A stretch of 64,000 nt of DNA. Source: Cunninghamia lanceolata. Its lineage: Eukaryota > Streptophyta > Pinopsida > Cupressales > Cupressaceae. The first letter of the stretch is position 1. Each line of letters begins with the position of its first letter. The stretch is taken from NCBI GenBank assembly GCA_027924645.1, contig BSBN01000047.1, positions 4,836,001 through 4,900,000 on the forward strand. Direction: 5' to 3'. A program made the position numbers and the translations under genes. This document shows positions 59,272-64,000 of this stretch, one piece after another. A model generated the notes under the pieces. The model was given only the letters and a program-made list of their open reading frames with translations, did not search any database and was not told the origin of the DNA.

Positions 59272-59283
59272 TGGTATTAGAGC
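59272..59283 (+). other. Primer-binding site of element G, one change
   Basis: TGGTATTAGAGC; one C-to-T change from the tRNA-Met type site. Confidence 0.8.
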
Positions 59284-59325
59284 TAAGTTCCTCTAAAAGA
59301 GCTTAACCACTTGAGGAGATCCAGG

Positions 59326-62300
59326 ATGTTGTCCTACAAGAAGGATAGTCCGAGGTTTGATGGAACCAATTTTACTCTTTGAAAAAGTCACATGGAATGT
59401 CACTTGCAATGTATGGGAATGCAATATTGGGTCATGGCTTCAAAGAAGTATGTTCCTCCACAGAATGGTCCGAGTACCGTAGATGAAATCAGAGATGCTA
59501 AAAACAATCTTTGGACTAAAAAAGCTCTACTAAGTGCCTTATCTGACTCAGAGCTAACAAATGTTATTGATCCTAAAACTGCATATGAGATTTGGCAAAA
59601 ACTAGAACTTTTGCATGAAGGAGGCAAGTATGTTAAATGTGCCAAGATACAGAGTCTGAAAGGAAAATTTGAAAACCTAAAGATGAGAGAAGATGAAAAT
59701 ATCACTACATTTATGCCTAGGGTAAATGAACTTGTTCGTGGCATTAGATGTGCTGGTGGAATCTTGGATGAAGATGAGATTGTTGCCAAAGTTCTTAGAT
59801 CCCTTCCTGATTCTTACAAGTACAAGGTTGCTGCTATTGAAGAATTTAGATCTTTTTCAAATATCACAAGAGATCAATTGGTTGGTAGATTAGCTGCATT
59901 TGAATTGGCCAAGTTTGGAGATGCCCCCCCAAGACTGAATCTACTTTCAAAGCTAGTGCCTCTGTAAAAGGAAAACTAAAGTTTGATCTGGGAGAGAACT
60001 CTTCAATGAAACTATCATGGTATGAAAAAGCAAGAAAAGATCTGGAAGAAGATGAAGTAGAAGCTGCTCAACTTGAAGCCCTTATTGCAAAAAGACTACC
60101 GAGAGGATCTAGTAAATATGAAGGAAAATTGCCCTTCAAATGTTTTAACTGCAATAAGATTGATCATTTTGCCTCAAAGTGTCCAGAAAGATTTTCAAGA
60201 GCAAATCCAAACAGATCAAGATTCCAAAAGAAATGTAACTATGTTCATGAAGATGATGATGATGAAGGAGTAACAGATGAGATGAATCAGAGATAGGAAA
60301 CAAATCCGGAAGTGACTGGGTGTTTATTTCCATCAAGGAAGAAGATCCAATGCCCTCTGAATCTGTCAATCATAAAATGGTAGAAAGAGCTCTAGCAGCC
60401 CAAGTTAAAGAAAATGATGATTGGGTCATTGATAGTGGATGCTCCCACCATATGATAGGTGATAAAAATAAGTTCATAGATTTGGAAAGATATGAAGGAG
60501 GAGTGGTAAAATTTGGTGATAATTCTGCTGGTAGAATTAGAGGTAGAGGAACTATTTCTTTTGATGGAAAGAACAAAACCAGTTATGTACTTTATGTTGA
60601 AGGTCTGAAGCACAATCTTCTTAGTGTTGGACAGTTGGTGGACAAAGGCTATGATCTCAAATTCAAAAATAGAAAATGTAAGATATTTGAATGTTCTGGA
60701 ATAGAGATTGCATCCGGTACAAAAACAAAAGGTAATATCTTCCACTTGGTTGGTACTGGCAAAAGTTGTTTATTTGTTTAAATTGATCAGAGTTGGTTAT
60801 GGCATAGGAGAATGTGTCATGTAAATTTTGATAATATCATCAAGATAAGCAACACTCAGGTTGTAAGAGATCTTCCAAGACTAGTGAAACCTACTAATAG
60901 TTTGTGCAAAGAGTGTCAGTTGGGTAAGCAAAGCAGAGTCACATTCAAAAGTAAGGAATAGTCTTCTACTAGATTATTGGACTTAGTTCATACTGATCTA
61001 TGTGGTCCGACAAGAATCAGAAGTGTGCAAGGTGATAGATACTTCATGTTATTAATTGATGACCACTCCCAGATGATGTGGGTGACTTTTCTAAAAGAGA
61101 AATCTGAGGCTCTTGAGAAATTCAAAATATTCAAGGCTATGGTAGAGAATGAAACCGGATTGAACATAAAATGTTTGAAGTCTGATAGAGGTGGAGAATT
61201 CACATCCGGTAAATTCATAGAATTCTGTGAGAAACATGGGATAAAAAGATAGTTGTCTACTCCAAGGACTCCACAGCATAATGGAGTAGTAGAGAGGAAG
61301 AACCAGATGATCCAGTAAGCATCTAGAACCATGATGATGGAAGTAAATGTTCCTCAGATCTACTGGAGAGAAGCCGTTAGCACTACAGTCTATACTATTA
61401 ATCAAGTACAAATCAAAAGCAATACCGATAAGACTCCTTATGAACTTTGGTTTGGCATCACTCCCACTGTGAAGTATTTTAGAGTCTTTGGTAGAAAATG
61501 TTACATTAAAAGAGATGAAGTCTAGGCAAATTTGATGCTAGAAATGATGAAAGAATATTCTTGGGCTATTCTACTCAAAGCAAAGCATACTGGTGTTATA
61601 ACAAGAGATTGAGAAAGATTATAGAAAGTACAAATGTGAAGGTTGATGAAGGTATTGAAAAAGCCTCAAGGTTTTATGAATATGATGAAGATGATCAGAA
61701 TGATGTTCTGGTCCAAGGAGTCCAAGCCCCTTCTGAAATTTAGATCTAGATTGATCCAGTGAATTAGGAAGAAGAGATAAGTTTGAATGAACCTGTTCAA
61801 GAAATAGAAGTGCAAGAAATTCCCAAAGTTCCCAGGTATGTAAGACTGAATCACTCTGAAGATCAGATCATAGGTGATAAATGCAAATGTGTTCACACAA
61901 GAAGAAAGATTGCTCAAGATTCAGATGAATATTGTCTTATTTCAAAGATTGAACCAAAGACAGTAAATGAAGCATGCAATGATGAAAAATGGACTAAAGC
62001 AATGAAGGAAGAGCTGATGCAAATTGAGAAAAATCACACTTGGGATCTTGTTCCCAGACCTAAAAATAAGAATGTGATTGGAACCAAATGAGTCTTCTGG
62101 AATAAACTGAATGAAGATGGTGAAGTAGTTAGAAACAAAGCCAGATTGGTCTGCAAGGGTTACTCTCAAGTAGAAGGAGTTGATTTTGAAGAAAATTTTG
62201 CTCCGGTGGTAAGAATTGAAGCAGTTAGATTATTTCTTGTCTTTGCTTCTTTCAAGGATTTCAAAGTATATCAGATGGATGTCAAGTCTGCCTTCCTGAA

Positions 62301-63484
62301 TGGTGATTTGGAAGAAGAAGTATACATTGAGCAACCGGATGGATTCCAATTGTCTGATCATGGTGATATAGTCTGCAAGTTGAAGAAAGAACTGTATGGA
62401 CTCAAACAATCCCCAAGAGCCTGGTATGAAAGGTTGGATAAGCATCTTTCAAAGATTGGTTTCAACAAAGGTATTGCTTACAATAACTTGTACTTCAAAA
62501 TTGATCATGAAAACATCTTAATTGTTGAAGTGTTTGTTGATGATATCATTTTTGGAGGAAGAGAGTACGTGCAAAACTTTTACAAATCAAATGAAAAGTG
62601 AATTTGAGATGTCCATGTTTGGGGAAATGAATTTTTTCTTGGGTCTACAAATCACTCAAATAAAGAAAGGAGTCTTCATTTCATAGACCAAATATGTGAA
62701 AGAATTGTTGAAGAAATTTGGGATGGAAGACTCAAAACCAATGAATACTCCCATGGCAACCAGGTGTAAATTGAGCAAATATGATGACTCTCCTAAGGCT
62801 GATCAGAAAAGGTACATGTCAATGATTGGAGGATTATTGTATCTCACTCAAACTAGACCTGACATTATGAATGTTGTTGGTCTTGTTGCTAGATTCCAAG
62901 TTGATCCCAGAGAATCTCATGTCATGGAAATCAAGAGGATTCTTAGATATCTAAAAGGGACAATTTAGTATGGTTTGTGGTATCCTAGAGATCATGATTT
63001 CTCTCTTCATGCTTATACAGATGCAGATTGGGCAGGAGATGTGGATGACCGGAAGAGTACTAGTGGTGGAGCATTCTTTTTGGGGAAAAGATTGGTTTCT
63101 TGGTTGAGCAAGAAACAAGAGGCAATATCTATGTCCATTGCAGAAGCAGAATATATTGTAGCATCAGGTAGTTGCACTCAAATATTGTGGATGAAGAAAA
63201 TGCTAAGAGACATCAGAGTGGAGTATGAGGAACCTATCACAATCTTCTGTGATAACTCAAGTGTAATAAATATATCAAAAAATCCAGTGTTTCATTCAAA
63301 GAAAAAACATATATCCATCAAGTTTCACTTTTTGAGAGAGCAAGTGAACAAGAATGAAGTTAGATTGGAGTTTGTACCTTCCAAGGATCAGATTGCAAAT
63401 ATTTTTACTAAACCTCTACCTAAGGACTCTTTTGAGTATCTCAGGGAGAAGTTAGGGGATATTACCCCTTCGGTTCTAAATTAA
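59326..63484 (+). pseudogene. Copia gag-pol polyprotein of element G, decayed
   Basis: Starts MLSYKKDSPRFDGTNF and ends at TAA 63482. UBN2 gag, knuckle CFNCNKIDHFASKC (conserved Gly changed to Asp), protease [14 protein letters not shown], integrase with KSDRGGEF, RT with FVDDIIFGG, RNase H DDRKSTSGGAFFLGK. Frameshifts near 59930 (a run of C), 60285, 61520 and 62575, plus about ten stops (e.g. Trp to TGA near 59380; CAG-type TAG in the integrase), disable it. Same protein family as C and D. Confidence 0.87.
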
Positions 63485-63816
63485 GGTGCATTGATGTGCA
63501 TCAGTCCAGTGGATCTTACAATCATATCTTATGGTCCAGATTGATGATGGGAAGCTGCCACTCAGGGGGAGCAGCTGGTATGATTCTTAAGTGATGCAAG
63601 TATGTGCCCTTTGCCATTAATGTCAAAGGGGGAGAGAAGACATGTGAAAAACAAAAAGTGGTTGCTAATCAAAGGGGGAGTAGTAAAGGAAGAGAAAACA
63701 TGTAAATAGTTGTTGTTGATAGGTGGGTTATGTCAGTCAATGAGGACAAGTTCTTGTCTTGATGGTTAAAATAGTTTTTCACATCATATGTTGCCATCAA
63801 TGACAAAGGGGGAGAT
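63485..63816 (+). other. 3' leader and polypurine modules of element G
   Basis: GGGGGAG modules with AGAAGACATGTGAAAAA between them, and the terminal AAAGGGGGAGA at 63805-63815. No gene. Confidence 0.75.
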
Positions 63817-64000
63817 TGTTGCAAGTATGGGCCTAACCAGTGTTGTCATTGATGTCAACATACTCCTGTTGCATTGATGATAAGGATTAGATGAGTTGTA
63901 TGCTAAGGATATTGAGAAAATTAGTCCTATCAGGAACAGAGAAGAACAGTGAAGACAGTAAGGTAAAGATCCTAGATGAGATAAATATTAGAGGATGTGC
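63817..64000 (+). repeat. 3' LTR of element G, first 184 bp
   Basis: TGTTGCAAGTATGGGCC..., matching the start of its 5' LTR; cut by the window end. Confidence 0.88.

Larger units (their letters stand above)
57908..64000 (+). mobile_element. Element G: Ty1/copia retrotransposon, runs off the window
   Basis: 5' LTR 57908-59269, primer site, gag-pol 59326-63484, polypurine modules and the start of the 3' LTR at 63817. Inserted in the 3' LTR of F. LTR start and polyprotein are closest to D and C. Confidence 0.88.

Overview
The window is land-plant nuclear DNA made almost entirely of nested LTR retrotransposons; I see no convincing host gene. The evidence is plant-type Ty1/copia polyproteins (UBN2 gag, protease, integrase, reverse transcriptase, RNase H), primer-binding sites for initiator tRNA-Met and for a tRNA-Arg, 5-bp target-site duplications (TSDs), and decay of CCGG and CAG sites that looks like cytosine-methylation damage. 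The repeat density suggests a large, TE-rich genome such as a conifer. The species cannot be told from the sequence.

Layout. 1-4503: minus-strand partial element H, a distant member of a pol-less two-ORF family. 4504-4822: fragment of another gag nucleocapsid. 4861-9405: a diverged inverted LTR joined head-to-head to a truncated Ty3/gypsy-like element I (tandem tRNA-Arg primer sites and a broken gag). 9406-22698: two 2.87-kb LTRs of family I facing each other around a primer-site junction, forming a large palindrome; the left arm is split by the young element A (11093-18543). 22699-24343: non-coding, with a short-period ATCACCYGAT array. 24344-42825: decayed gene E, with the same layout as the ORF2 protein of family A, split by copia element D (26439-40568). 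D's own 5' LTR is split by minus-strand copia element C (27131-34240). 44508-57907: copia element F, whose gag is split by element B (46599-53989, second copy of the A family) and whose 3' LTR is split by copia element G (57908 to beyond the window end).

How the parts relate. Elements A, B and H carry no protease, integrase or reverse transcriptase. They encode a coiled-coil plus four-CCHC-knuckle ORF1 without a capsid domain, and a protein of about 1000 residues of unknown function (ORF2). Their LTR ends, U5 hairpin, tRNA-Met primer site, leader and multiple AAAGGGGGAG polypurine modules match the copia elements C, D, F and G, so the simplest reading is that copia machinery mobilises them in trans. 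Copy A has both ORFs open and almost identical LTRs, so the family moved recently. The most unusual items are this family and its ORF2, the conserved hairpin before the primer site, a copia U3 fragment between ORF1 and ORF2, and the G-box-rich array in the 2.87-kb LTR. Identities are by-eye estimates; no search or alignment was run.
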